6,992 nt of DNA from positions 1 through 6,992 of the forward strand of contig JAKFWB010000518.1 of the NCBI GenBank assembly GCA_021732945.1, written 5' to 3'. A program made the position numbers and the translations under genes. Of this stretch, positions 1 through 5,641 are shown one piece after another. How positions within the stretch are numbered: position 1 is the first letter of the stretch; each line of letters starts with the position of its first letter. The notes beneath the pieces were generated by a model. It saw only the letters and a program-made list of their open reading frames with translations. It did no database searches and was not told the DNA's origin. The stretch comes from Porphyrobacter sp. Its GTDB lineage: Bacteria; Pseudomonadota; Alphaproteobacteria; Sphingomonadales; Sphingomonadaceae.

Positions 1-18
1 GCCATAATGTTTCTGCCT
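1..18 (-). promoter_or_regulatory. Possible translation start of the next operon gene (cut by edge)
   Basis: On the minus strand an ATG at 5-3 is followed by GC and then the window ends, so only one codon and two bases are visible. A weak AGG lies 10 nt upstream. The stretch at 2-14 is identical over 13 bases to the initiation region of the small membrane protein gene at 1738-1750 (minus-strand reading AGAAACATTATGG), which supports this being a real start. Adaptor genes of RND pumps are usually followed by the inner-membrane permease gene, so this is probably where the permease begins. That identity is inference only; no permease residues can be read. Confidence 0.27.
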
Positions 19-83
19 GTGCTTCGCGGGACTTGAATCTGAACCCCGTCAGTTACGCGGAACAGCCGCGCCGGGATGGATGC

Positions 84-1274
84 TTACTTCTTGAACGGCT
101 GCGGGTTGACCGTTTCACCGGGGTTGAGGAAGCCGCCCGCGCGCAGCACCACCCGCTCTGTGCCCGAAAGGCCAGAGGTAATGGCGACGCCATTTTCGGT
201 CACGGCCCCGGTCTTCACCGCGCGGCGCACCGCCTTGTTATCCTTGTCGATGATATAGACGAAGCTGCCGTCATCATCCGCCAGCACTGCGCTTTCGGGC
301 AGCAGGGTGGCGGTGAAGGCACCGCTGGCGATGCGGGCTGTGGCAAAGCCGCCTGGGCGAAGCGCGGAATTGAAGCTCAATGCGATCCGCGCCGTGCCCT
401 GCCGGGTGGCCTGATCGATCACCGGGGCCAGCTGCCAGATCTGGCCCGTGAAGCTCTGGTCCGAACCGGTTGGCGTGATGCTGGCTGAGGTGCCGACCGC
501 AAGCTTGGACAGCTGTTCTTCGGAGAGCTGCGCGAGCATTTCCATCTCGCCGCCACTGGCGATGGTGAACAGCGATGGGCTGCCCGCGCCAACGGTCTGA
601 CCCGGCTCAACCGCGCGGGCGAGAACATAGCCGCTGGCAGGCGCGAGGATGTTGAGCCGCTGGTTGCGCGCCCGCTGCTCACGCAGCTGCGCTTCGGACA
701 CCTTGATCCGCGCCATAGCGGCATCGCGCGTGGCCGTCAGCCGATCAACATCGGCCTTGGACACGAACCCGCGCGCCACCAATTGCGACGCCCGATCCAG
801 ATTGGCCTGGGCCAGATTGGCATCGGCGCGGGCAACATCGAGCAAAGCGGATTGCGCTTCGGCCTGCTGGACCTGCACCGATCGGTCGATCACCGCCAGC
901 ACCTGGCCTTGCTGCACCCAATCGCCCGCATCCACGGTCACCCGCAGCACCTGCCCGCCTTCACCGACCACGCCCACGGGCATTGGCCGGCGCGCAGCCA
1001 GCGTGCCGGGGGCCTCGATCTCGCCTGAAATCGTGGTCTTGCCCGGTGTGACCACGGTGACGGTTGCCGCTTGGGAATTGTCGTCGGCGACGGCGGTCGG
1101 CTCCCCGCCTGCCAGCGCAAAATAGGCGGCAATCGCCAGCAGCAGGCCGAACACGCCCAACCCGCCAAGGATCAGCCAGCGCGGAATCGCGGGCGCTTCA
1201 AGCGAGCGCACACCGCTGTAATCGGTCGCCACGCCGTCTGCCGCTTCGGCTGTGATCGTCGTCTCGTAGTTCAT
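84..1274 (-). CDS. RND efflux pump periplasmic adaptor (membrane fusion protein)
   Basis: This is the HlyD/AcrA-type adaptor that bridges an inner-membrane RND permease and an outer-membrane channel in tripartite efflux. In the 396-residue product, a basic/acidic cytoplasmic tail is followed by one membrane anchor (about residues 33-55). Then come the first half of a lipoyl-like domain (about 100-133, with GDWVQQGQVLAVID), an alanine- and glutamine-rich helical hairpin (about 132-206), the second lipoyl half (about 209-239, LAPASGYVLARAVEPGQTV), a beta-barrel (about 243-328) and a membrane-proximal domain ending in NPGETV. Length and domain order are normal for the family. The first ATG (1280) lies only 1 nt from a GAGGG at 1282-1286, whereas the second ATG (1274) is 7 nt away, so I use 1274. 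No lipobox is present; the anchor is a transmembrane helix rather than a lipid. Substrate cannot be told from sequence. No outer-membrane channel or dedicated repressor gene is visible in the window. Confidence 0.95.
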   Translation of the reverse strand: MNYETTITAEAADGVATDYSGVRSLEAPAIPRWLILGGLGVFGLLLAIAAYFALAGGEPTAVADDNSQAATVTVVTPGKTTISGEIEAPGTLAARRPMPVGVVGEGGQVLRVTVDAGDWVQQGQVLAVIDRSVQVQQAEAQSALLDVARADANLAQANLDRASQLVARGFVSKADVDRLTATRDAAMARIKVSEAQLREQRARNQRLNILAPASGYVLARAVEPGQTVGAGSPSLFTIASGGEMEMLAQLSEEQLSKLAVGTSASITPTGSDQSFTGQIWQLAPVIDQATRQGTARIALSFNSALRPGGFATARIASGAFTATLLPESAVLADDDGSFVYIIDKDNKAVRRAVKTGAVTENGVAITSGLSGTERVVLRAGGFLNPGETVNPQPFKK

Positions 1275-1325
1275 CGCCATTCCCTCACGCAGGGCTATCC
1301 CGAACAGGGACCCCGGCGTTGCCGA

Positions 1326-1347
1326 GTGTATTACCCGTATAAGTCAC
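1326..1347. promoter_or_regulatory. Candidate operator dyad upstream of the efflux adaptor
   Basis: A 22-bp interrupted dyad has the form GTG-N2-TTA-N6-TAA-N2-CAC, with six matching positions in each half. It sits about 50 bp upstream of the adaptor start in the 200-bp gap between the adaptor and the small membrane protein gene. The geometry suits a dimeric repressor such as the TetR-type regulators that often control RND pumps. A weak promoter-like pair overlaps it on the minus strand: TTGCAC, then 17 nt, then TAATAC. No regulator gene is present in the window, so the binding protein is unknown. The rest of the gap (1275-1474) shows no gene. Confidence 0.4.
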
Positions 1348-1474
1348 CGTGTGCAATGGCTGATAGATCGGCAAACCATGTCCGGCAATGCCCGCATCGA
1401 CGGGTGACTTTCAGCCTAGACGAAGGGCACACCCACCGACCCCGGTGCGGTTAACAGGTTCTGATCCTTGGTGC

Positions 1475-1741
1475 TTAGCGAACCCTGCCGCGCTGAATGA
1501 GATTGAGAATACCCAGCAGAACCACCGCGCCCACGACGGCGATAACCAGGCCGGTGATCGAAAATTCCTGCACGCTGCCACTGATTCCGAGCAGCGGGCG
1601 GGCGATCAGATTGCCGACCACCGAACCAATGCAGCCGACGACGATGTTCATAATGATGCCCATCGAGGCGTCGCGGCTCATGATCATGCTTGCCAGCCAA
1701 CCTGCAACGCCGCCAACGATCAGCGCGATAATCCAACCCAT
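1475..1741 (-). CDS. GlsB/YeaQ/YmgE family small membrane stress protein
   Basis: This 88-residue, very hydrophobic protein belongs to the transglycosylase-associated (GlsB/YeaQ/YmgE) family, small inner-membrane proteins linked to envelope or general stress; their molecular activity is not established. It begins MGWIIALIVGGVAGWLAS, the typical family opening, and has three predicted membrane segments (about residues 2-20, 27-48 and 61-82). The glycine-rich stretch NIVVGCIGSVVGN lies in the second, and the protein ends in a short basic tail (QRGRVR). Length is typical. A longer reading from 1852 is open, but the start at 1741 has a good GGAG at 1749-1752, 7 nt upstream, and matches the family N-terminus. 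Neighbours on both sides are on the same strand but separated by about 160-200 bp, so it is probably transcribed alone. No clear terminator is seen after it. Confidence 0.9.
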   Translation of the reverse strand: MGWIIALIVGGVAGWLASMIMSRDASMGIIMNIVVGCIGSVVGNLIARPLLGISGSVQEFSITGLVIAVVGAVVLLGILNLIQRGRVR

Positions 1742-1746
1742 AATGT

Positions 1747-1753
1747 TTCTCCC
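1747..1753 (-). promoter_or_regulatory. Ribosome binding site fixing the start of the small membrane protein
   Basis: The minus strand reads GGGAGAA here, with the GGAG core 7 nt before the ATG at 1741. It is one of the best Shine-Dalgarno matches in the window and decides between the start at 1741 and the upstream ATG at 1852. Confidence 0.75.
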
Positions 1754-1899
1754 ATGTGGGCAGCCAAGGCGGTGTATCCCCGCAGCGCCACAAGCTATGG
1801 GTTGGATCGAAACGTCGCAAGCCCGCAACGCATTACGGGCAGGCTGGTTCAATTACGGGGTGAAGTGAGCAAGTTCTGGGAGTCTGCCCGGCTGGTGCC

Positions 1900-2199
1900 T
1901 CAGTACTTCAGCTGGCGTTCGTAGAGATCGCGGTAGTGCTGGATCTTGGTGACGCGCAGGCCATGCATGCCCGAACGATCGACCGCGCGCTGCCACGAGG
2001 CAAACTCTTCGAGCGTCAGGCCATAGCGCGCCAGCGCCTCTTCAAGGGTCAGCAGACCCCCATTGACCGCAGCCACCACTTCAGCCTTGCGCCGCACCAC
2101 CCAGCGCTTGGTCTTGGGCGAAGGCAGGTCAGCAAGCGTCAAGGGCTCACCAAGTGGGCCGATAACCTGCACGGGGCGGATGTCCTGGTTCTCAATCAT
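1900..2199 (-). CDS. sciP: SciP-like cell-cycle transcription regulator (DUF1153)
   Basis: This 99-residue protein of the DUF1153 family is similar throughout its length to Caulobacter SciP. SciP is a small helix-turn-helix protein that restrains CtrA-dependent transcription after cell division. Recognisable family blocks are VIGPLGEPLTLADLP (about 12-26), KRWVVRRKAEVVAAVNGGLL (31-50), the helix-turn-helix TLEEALARYGLTLEEFASWQ (51-70), and the basic LRVTKIQHYRDLYERQ end (81-96). Length is normal. The ATG at 2199 overlaps the TGA of the preceding gene as ATGA, and a weak GAGAG lies 7 nt upstream, so translation is probably coupled to that gene. The role in this organism is inferred from the family; CtrA circuitry in sphingomonads differs in detail from Caulobacter. 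The gap 1742-1899 downstream shows no gene or strong terminator. Confidence 0.92.
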   Translation of the reverse strand: MIENQDIRPVQVIGPLGEPLTLADLPSPKTKRWVVRRKAEVVAAVNGGLLTLEEALARYGLTLEEFASWQRAVDRSGMHGLRVTKIQHYRDLYERQLKY

Positions 2200-2642
2200 T
2201 GCATTTCTCTCGCATCGCCCAGGGCCGCACCAGCATTCTGGCTTGCGACATCACCCAAACGGTTTGCTTCTCTACCTTTAACCGTGACACCAAAGACTTT
2301 AGATTGGCCTAAACCATCAGGGTTAATGTTCCGTTCGCCATCATCAATCAGTGCAAAATAGCTGGCGGCGGCATCACCAAAGCTGGCTGCGACGGCTTCG
2401 ATCGGCGCATGCGATTCGTCGCGCAGCAACAGCCGCAGATCGCGCGCCGCCTTGAGTCGAGCGGTGATTTCGCTCCATTCGACCGCGCGCAGGGCATCAC
2501 CCGCCCGCCGGGTTGAACGCGATTCGAATCGCCCGGCATCGGCAGCCGCGCCAAGGCTGCGCGCCCGACCGCTGCCCTCGGCATGGAGCCCAGGATTTAA
2601 CCCGCGTGATGCGGCAGAAGGGGAATGTGGTTTTTCGAACAT
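2196..2642 (-). CDS. Unrecognised protein encoded directly upstream of and coupled to sciP
   Basis: I do not recognise a named family for this 148-residue protein. Residues 1-52 are basic and low in hydrophobics, probably disordered (rich in R, S, G and A). Residues about 53-100 look folded and helical, with VEWSEITARLKAARDLRLLLRDE followed by SFGDAAASYFALIDD. Residues after 102 are polar and glycine/asparagine-rich. There is no signal peptide or membrane segment. It is judged real for two reasons: it ends in an ATGA overlap with sciP, and the helical core resembles hypothetical proteins I recall beside sciP in other sphingomonads. The start at 2642 has no good Shine-Dalgarno, so a shorter start cannot be excluded. 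The last 45 or so codons are AT-rich and use codons rare elsewhere here (TTA, TCT and two AGA). A regulatory partner role for SciP is only a guess from position. Confidence 0.78.
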   Translation of the reverse strand: MFEKPHSPSAASRGLNPGLHAEGSGRARSLGAAADAGRFESRSTRRAGDALRAVEWSEITARLKAARDLRLLLRDESHAPIEAVAASFGDAAASYFALIDDGERNINPDGLGQSKVFGVTVKGREANRLGDVASQNAGAALGDAREMQ

Positions 2643-2787
2643 GGTTACAGGCCATAAGGCCCGCTCGTCAAGATCGGGTAAAGCCGCCGTTTACACAAGC
2701 TTAGGAATAGCGGGGGCCGCGGGCGGCCTCGCTCGGCCATGCCGCACTGGCGAAGCGCGCCGGTGATCGCTATATGGCGCGCGCTCC
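2643..2787. promoter_or_regulatory. Divergent promoter region between the sciP unit and mnmA
   Basis: This 145-bp spacer must hold promoters for both directions. It contains a 17-bp dyad GTAAA-GCCGCCG-TTTAC at 2678-2694, a GC-rich hairpin with GGCCGC/GCGGCC arms at 2715-2728, and a small hairpin CGGC-CAT-GCCG at 2734-2744. A TATATG at 2771-2776 is a possible -10 for mnmA, but its -35 (TGGCGA, 17 nt upstream) is poor. If it is used, the mRNA leader would be very short. The individual sites are candidates only. Confidence 0.45.
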
Positions 2788-3972
2788 ATGGAATCATCCG
2801 CCCTTCTTGCTGCCGGCCCGCTCGCCGCGCCCCCCCTCGAATCCGCCGCTGCCGCCGCGCTGTTCGATCTTCCACGCCCTGCGGCCGAGTGCCGTATTGT
2901 CGTGGCGATGAGCGGCGGGGTCGATAGCTCGGTGGTCGCTGCGCTCGCCCATGCCAGCGGGGCGGAAGTGATCGGGATCACGCTCCAGCTCTACGATTAT
3001 GGCGCAGCGACGGGGCGCAAGGGCGCGTGCTGCGCAGGCGACGACATCCGCGATGCGCGCGCCGTGGCCGACCGGCTCGGCATCGCGCATTATGTCTTCG
3101 ACCACGAAAGCGCCTTCCGCGAGGAAGTGGTCGAGCAGTTCGCTGACGAATATCTCGCCGGGCGCACCCCGGTGCCCTGCATCCGCTGCAACATGGGGCC
3201 CAAATTCACGGATCTGTTCCGCATGGCGCGCGAATTGGGCGCGGATTGTTTGGCGACCGGGCATTATGTGCGCCGGGTGATGACCGCTGATGGGCCGCAG
3301 CTGCACCGCGCCTTCGATCCGGCGCGCGATCAGTCGTACTTTCTCTATGGCACCACCGAAGCGCAGCTCGATTATCTGCGCTTTCCCTTGGGCGGAATGC
3401 CCAAGCCGCAGGTGCGCGAGCTGGCCGAGGCGGCGGGGTTGCGCAATGCCGCCAAGCCGGATTCGCAGGACATCTGCTTCGTGCCCGATGGCAATTACGC
3501 CAAGATCGTCACCAAGGTGCGGCCCGAAGGCGCGGCGCCGGGCAGCATCGTTCATGCCGCAACCGGCGAGACGCTGGGAGCGCACAAGGGCATCGTCCAC
3601 TTCACCGTGGGCCAGCGCAAGGGGCTGGAGATCGGCGGCCAGCCCGAACCGCTCTATGTAATCGGGCTGGATGCCGCAGCACGCGAAGTGCGGGTTGGCC
3701 CCAAGCGGATGCTGGCGGTGAGTGCGGCGCGGCTGACCGAAACCAACCGGATTGGCCCGTTAGGCGATGAACCGCTGACGGCCAAAGTGCGCAGCCTTGC
3801 CAAGCCCGTTCCAGTAACGCTTGATGGCGTGCCGGGGGACGGGGCGGCGGTCACCATCCGCTTCGCCGAACCTGAATTCGGCGTCGCGCCCGGACAGGCG
3901 GCGGTGATCTATGCCGGCGAACGGGTGATCGGCGGCGGCTGGATCGATTCGACCGAAAAGGTCAGCGCCTGA
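2788..3972 (+). CDS. mnmA: tRNA-specific 2-thiouridylase MnmA
   Basis: This cytoplasmic ATP-dependent enzyme thiolates C2 of wobble uridine U34 in tRNAs for Lys, Glu and Gln, taking sulfur from a cysteine-desulfurase relay. In the 394-residue product the ATP-pyrophosphatase loop SGGVDS is at 42-47, followed by GITLQLYD and [11 protein letters not shown] (81-91). The CIRCN motif places one catalytic cysteine at 134. ATGHY is at 156-160, DQSYFL at 181-186 and [15 protein letters not shown] near 199-213. DSQDICF carries the second catalytic cysteine at 230, and [12 protein letters not shown] opens the central domain before the C-terminal beta-barrel. All key residues are present and the length is normal. 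About 40 residues precede the P-loop, as in other alphaproteobacterial members. The ATG at 2788 lacks a Shine-Dalgarno, but I find no better in-frame start. It stands alone on the plus strand and converges with the gene at 4097-4459. Confidence 0.97.
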   Translation: MESSALLAAGPLAAPPLESAAAAALFDLPRPAAECRIVVAMSGGVDSSVVAALAHASGAEVIGITLQLYDYGAATGRKGACCAGDDIRDARAVADRLGIAHYVFDHESAFREEVVEQFADEYLAGRTPVPCIRCNMGPKFTDLFRMARELGADCLATGHYVRRVMTADGPQLHRAFDPARDQSYFLYGTTEAQLDYLRFPLGGMPKPQVRELAEAAGLRNAAKPDSQDICFVPDGNYAKIVTKVRPEGAAPGSIVHAATGETLGAHKGIVHFTVGQRKGLEIGGQPEPLYVIGLDAAAREVRVGPKRMLAVSAARLTETNRIGPLGDEPLTAKVRSLAKPVPVTLDGVPGDGAAVTIRFAEPEFGVAPGQAAVIYAGERVIGGGWIDSTEKVSA

Positions 3973-3980
3973 ACCTTATT

Positions 3981-4010
3981 CCCGTTCGTCCTGAGCTTGT
4001 CGAAGGACTG
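3981..4010 (+). repeat. Sphingomonad-type intergenic repeat, copy 1
   Basis: This 30-base unit has the core CCTGAGCTTGTCGAAGG, starting 8 bases after the mnmA stop. Its inverted partner lies at 4051-4080, with 25 of 30 positions matching. I recall this sequence as a dispersed intergenic element in many sphingomonad and erythrobacter genomes, where it shows up in spurious translations as LSLSKG or FDKLR. The family assignment is from memory. Confidence 0.75.
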
Positions 4011-4050
4011 TATTTCTTTGCTAATCTCGCCACAATCCGCGAAGAAAAGA

Positions 4051-4080
4051 CAACCCTTCGATAAGCTCAGGGTGAACGGA
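4051..4080 (-). repeat. Sphingomonad-type intergenic repeat, inverted copy 2
   Basis: This is the inverted partner of the repeat at 3981-4010; its + strand core is CCCTTCGATAAGCTCAGGG. Together with copy 1 and a 40-base loop region it can form a long hairpin between two convergent genes. The inner flanks also pair partly: TTTCTTTGC near 4013-4022 against GCGAAGAAAAG near 4039-4049. The five mismatches between arms show that the copies have drifted apart. Confidence 0.75.
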
Positions 4081-4096
4081 GGGTGGGGAAATTGCC

Positions 4097-4459
4097 TTAC
4101 TCCTCCCACTTCTCCAGCACGCAGCCATAGCCTTCGCGGTAGGTCGCGGTCGCCTCGGCCACCAGGGGGAAGCGGGCGGTGACGCTCTTGGCCTCGACAT
4201 CTTCGACCAAGGTCACGGCTTCCATCCCGGCGAGCTTGTCCTTGGCGCAATCATCAAGCCCGCGCCCGGCGACAAAACGGCACGAACAGGCAACCCGCGC
4301 CGAATAGGCCGAAGCGATGCTGCCATAGCCATTGATCGGCTCCCGAAAGGCCCAGGCCGCCCCGCCCAGCCCGAGCGCGATGAGCGCCAAGAGCCACAAG
4401 CCATAGCGGGGCCGAGTGCGGGACGAGGTCGAGGGTGATTTTGCCATTGCCATGCCCAT
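4097..4459 (-). CDS. Small membrane-anchored protein with a cysteine-containing exported domain
   Basis: The predicted product has 120 residues. A basic N-terminal tail (KSPSTSSRTRPRYG) leads into one hydrophobic helix (about residues 19-38) that likely anchors it in the inner membrane. An exported domain follows with four cysteines: ACSC at about 58-61, DDC near 72, and YGC near the end (GYGCVLEKWEE). The pattern SARVACSCRFVAGR...YREGYGC resembles, from memory, a domain placed before the hydrolase domain in some bacterial serine hydrolases. The adjacent divergent gene is such a hydrolase, so a functional link is plausible but unproven. Three in-frame ATGs (4459, 4453, 4447) are possible starts and none has a strong Shine-Dalgarno. 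A longer reading up to 4579 would run 85 bases into the hydrolase gene and is not supported. Function unknown. Confidence 0.8.
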   Translation of the reverse strand: MGMAMAKSPSTSSRTRPRYGLWLLALIALGLGGAAWAFREPINGYGSIASAYSARVACSCRFVAGRGLDDCAKDKLAGMEAVTLVEDVEAKSVTARFPLVAEATATYREGYGCVLEKWEE

Positions 4460-4466
4460 TGCAAAA

Positions 4467-4481
4467 CCCGAGCGCTTCGGG
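4467..4481. promoter_or_regulatory. Inverted repeat in the 35-bp divergent gap
   Basis: CCCGA-GCGCT-TCGGG forms a 15-bp dyad close to the middle of the 35-bp gap between the divergent starts at 4459 and 4495. It could be an operator shared by both genes or an RNA hairpin. With so little space, promoters of both genes must reach into the opposite coding region. Confidence 0.35.
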
Positions 4482-4485
4482 AATT

Positions 4486-4490
4486 GAGGG
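4486..4490 (+). promoter_or_regulatory. Ribosome binding site choosing the serine hydrolase start
   Basis: GAGGG lies 4 nt before the ATG at 4495. It favours this start over the in-frame ATG at 4435, which would add 20 residues in front of an otherwise perfect lipoprotein signal. Confidence 0.65.
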
Positions 4491-4494
4491 CGCG

Positions 4495-5640
4495 ATGACC
4501 CTTGCCAGCCGCTTTCATAACCACGCCGCCCTGATCGCGCCAGCCCTGCTCTTGCTTGCCGGGTGCGATGCTGCTCCACCGGTTGAAAAGTCGCTGGACG
4601 AAGCCGCGCTCGCCGCTGTCACCAAGGATGCAGGCGCGCCGAAGGACCAGCTCGCCCGCGCGATTGATGACCTGTTCACGATGCAAGGCCTTGGCGAAAC
4701 CCGCGCGGTGGTGGTGATGGCCGATGGCAAGCTTGCTGCCGAACGTTATGGCGCAGGCTATGATGCTGACACGCGCTTCGTCAGCTGGTCGATGGCCAAG
4801 ACGGTCACTGCGGTGCTGATCGGTATGCTGGTTGCCGATGGCAAGCTGAGCCTTGATGCCCCCTCTCCCGTTCCCTTGTGGCAGCGACCGGGCGATCCGC
4901 GCTCGGCTATCACCTTGCGGCACCTGCTCCAGATGCGCAGCGGGCTGCGGCACACCGAATCCGGTGATCCGCCTTACGAAAGCAGCGAAGTGCGGATGCT
5001 GTTCCTCGACGGGCGCGATGATATGGCGCGCTGGGCCAAGGAGCAACCGTTGGAGGCCGAGCCGGGGAAGGTGTTCGAATATTCGTCCAACACCACCGTG
5101 ATCCTCGCCGATATTGCCGCGGGCGCGCTGACGGAAAGCTCCACGCCCGAAGCCCGGCGCAAGGCGGTTGCGGACTATTTGCAGGAGCGGCTGTTTGGTC
5201 CGCTTGGCATGGAGTCGATGGTGCTGGAATTTGACGCGGCAGGCACGCTGATCGGCGGCAGTCTGATGCATGCCACGGCGCGCGACTGGGCCATGTTCGG
5301 CGAAATGCTGCGGTTGAAGGGCCGTGCGCCCGGCGGCGAGCAACTGGTGCCGCAGCGCTGGGTCGAGGCCATGGTCACCCCCAGCCCTGCCAGCCCACAT
5401 TACGGGTTCCAGACCTGGCTCAACCGCCCGATTCCCGGTGCCGACCCGGCCGAACACCCGCTGTTCCCCGACCGCGTGCCCGAAAGCCTGTTCTCGCTGA
5501 TCGGGCATATGGGGCAATATGTTCTGGTCTCGCCGAGCCAGCGGGTGACGCTGGTGCGGCTTGGCCATTCGGACTCCGAGCAGCGGCCGCCGATGTTGCA
5601 GCAGGCAGCCGATGTGCTGGACCTCTACCCTCAAAGGTAG
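4495..5640 (+). CDS. Lipoprotein serine hydrolase, beta-lactamase/NylB-like superfamily
   Basis: This 381-residue enzyme has the penicillin-binding/class C beta-lactamase fold and probably acts as an esterase, amidase or peptidase in the periplasm or on the membrane. Its substrate is unknown. A signal peptide ends in the lipobox LAGC, giving a lipidated Cys24. The nucleophile motif S-x-x-K is SMAK (Ser99, Lys102) in RFVSWSMAKTVTAVL. LRHLLQMRSGL (141-151) follows, and the general-base tyrosine is Tyr196 in FEYSSNTT. In place of the KTG motif there is GHMGQYV (337-343), as in NylB-like and esterase members rather than true beta-lactamases. Length is normal for a single-domain member. Resistance activity is unlikely. 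It is divergent from the small membrane protein at 4097-4459 and overlaps the 3' end of the PhzF-family gene by 10 nt, tail to tail. Confidence 0.92.
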   Translation: MTLASRFHNHAALIAPALLLLAGCDAAPPVEKSLDEAALAAVTKDAGAPKDQLARAIDDLFTMQGLGETRAVVVMADGKLAAERYGAGYDADTRFVSWSMAKTVTAVLIGMLVADGKLSLDAPSPVPLWQRPGDPRSAITLRHLLQMRSGLRHTESGDPPYESSEVRMLFLDGRDDMARWAKEQPLEAEPGKVFEYSSNTTVILADIAAGALTESSTPEARRKAVADYLQERLFGPLGMESMVLEFDAAGTLIGGSLMHATARDWAMFGEMLRLKGRAPGGEQLVPQRWVEAMVTPSPASPHYGFQTWLNRPIPGADPAEHPLFPDRVPESLFSLIGHMGQYVLVSPSQRVTLVRLGHSDSEQRPPMLQQAADVLDLYPQR

Positions 5641-5641
5641 A
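5624..5641. terminator. Weak hairpin across two convergent gene ends
   Basis: TCTACC (5624-5629) and GGTAGA (5636-5641) pair around a 6-base loop exactly where the serine hydrolase and PhzF-family genes overlap tail to tail. The stem is only 6 bp and no T-run follows, so a terminator role is tentative. The two genes have no non-coding space between them for a conventional terminator. Confidence 0.25.

Larger units (their letters stand above)
3981..4080. terminator. Possible bidirectional terminator hairpin between mnmA and the convergent gene
   Basis: The inverted repeat pair fills most of the 124-bp gap between two convergent genes and could fold into a long stem on either RNA. There is no clean T-run after the stem on either strand, so it is not a textbook intrinsic terminator. 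A role in 3'-end formation or protection is inferred from position alone. Confidence 0.35.

Noticed and set aside
33..488. Plus-strand open frame opposite the efflux adaptor
   Set aside because: Antisense shadow of the adaptor's C-terminal domains with no ribosome site or known motif.
1434..1447. CACCG-N4-CGGTG hairpin downstream of the small membrane protein gene as a terminator
   Set aside because: The stem is 5 bp and no T-run follows on the minus strand.
1388..1924. Plus-strand open frame of 178 codons across the small membrane protein gene
   Set aside because: It is the complement of a clear GlsB/YeaQ family gene and spans two non-coding gaps; composition is Asn/His/Asp-rich without any motif.
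2794..3600. A 268-codon open frame antisense to mnmA
   Set aside because: It lies wholly opposite conserved MnmA motifs and shows no domain of its own.
4444..4462. Direct repeat CCATTGC at 4444-4450 and 4456-4462
   Set aside because: It is explained by the repeated Met-Ala codons at the start of the small membrane protein gene.
4435..4494. Longer N-terminus for the serine hydrolase starting at 4435
   Set aside because: It would put 20 extra residues before a complete lipoprotein signal and overlaps the divergent gene; the ATG at 4495 has a GAGGG upstream.
4213..5634. A 473-codon open frame antisense to the serine hydrolase gene
   Set aside because: It mirrors a gene with all its hydrolase motifs and a lipoprotein signal; its own translation is rich in H, R, Q and G with no recognisable domain, typical of antisense frames in high-GC DNA.
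4495..5640. Beta-lactam resistance gene
   Set aside because: The KTG motif is replaced by HMG and the protein is a lipoprotein closer to NylB-like esterases and amidases; resistance is not supported.
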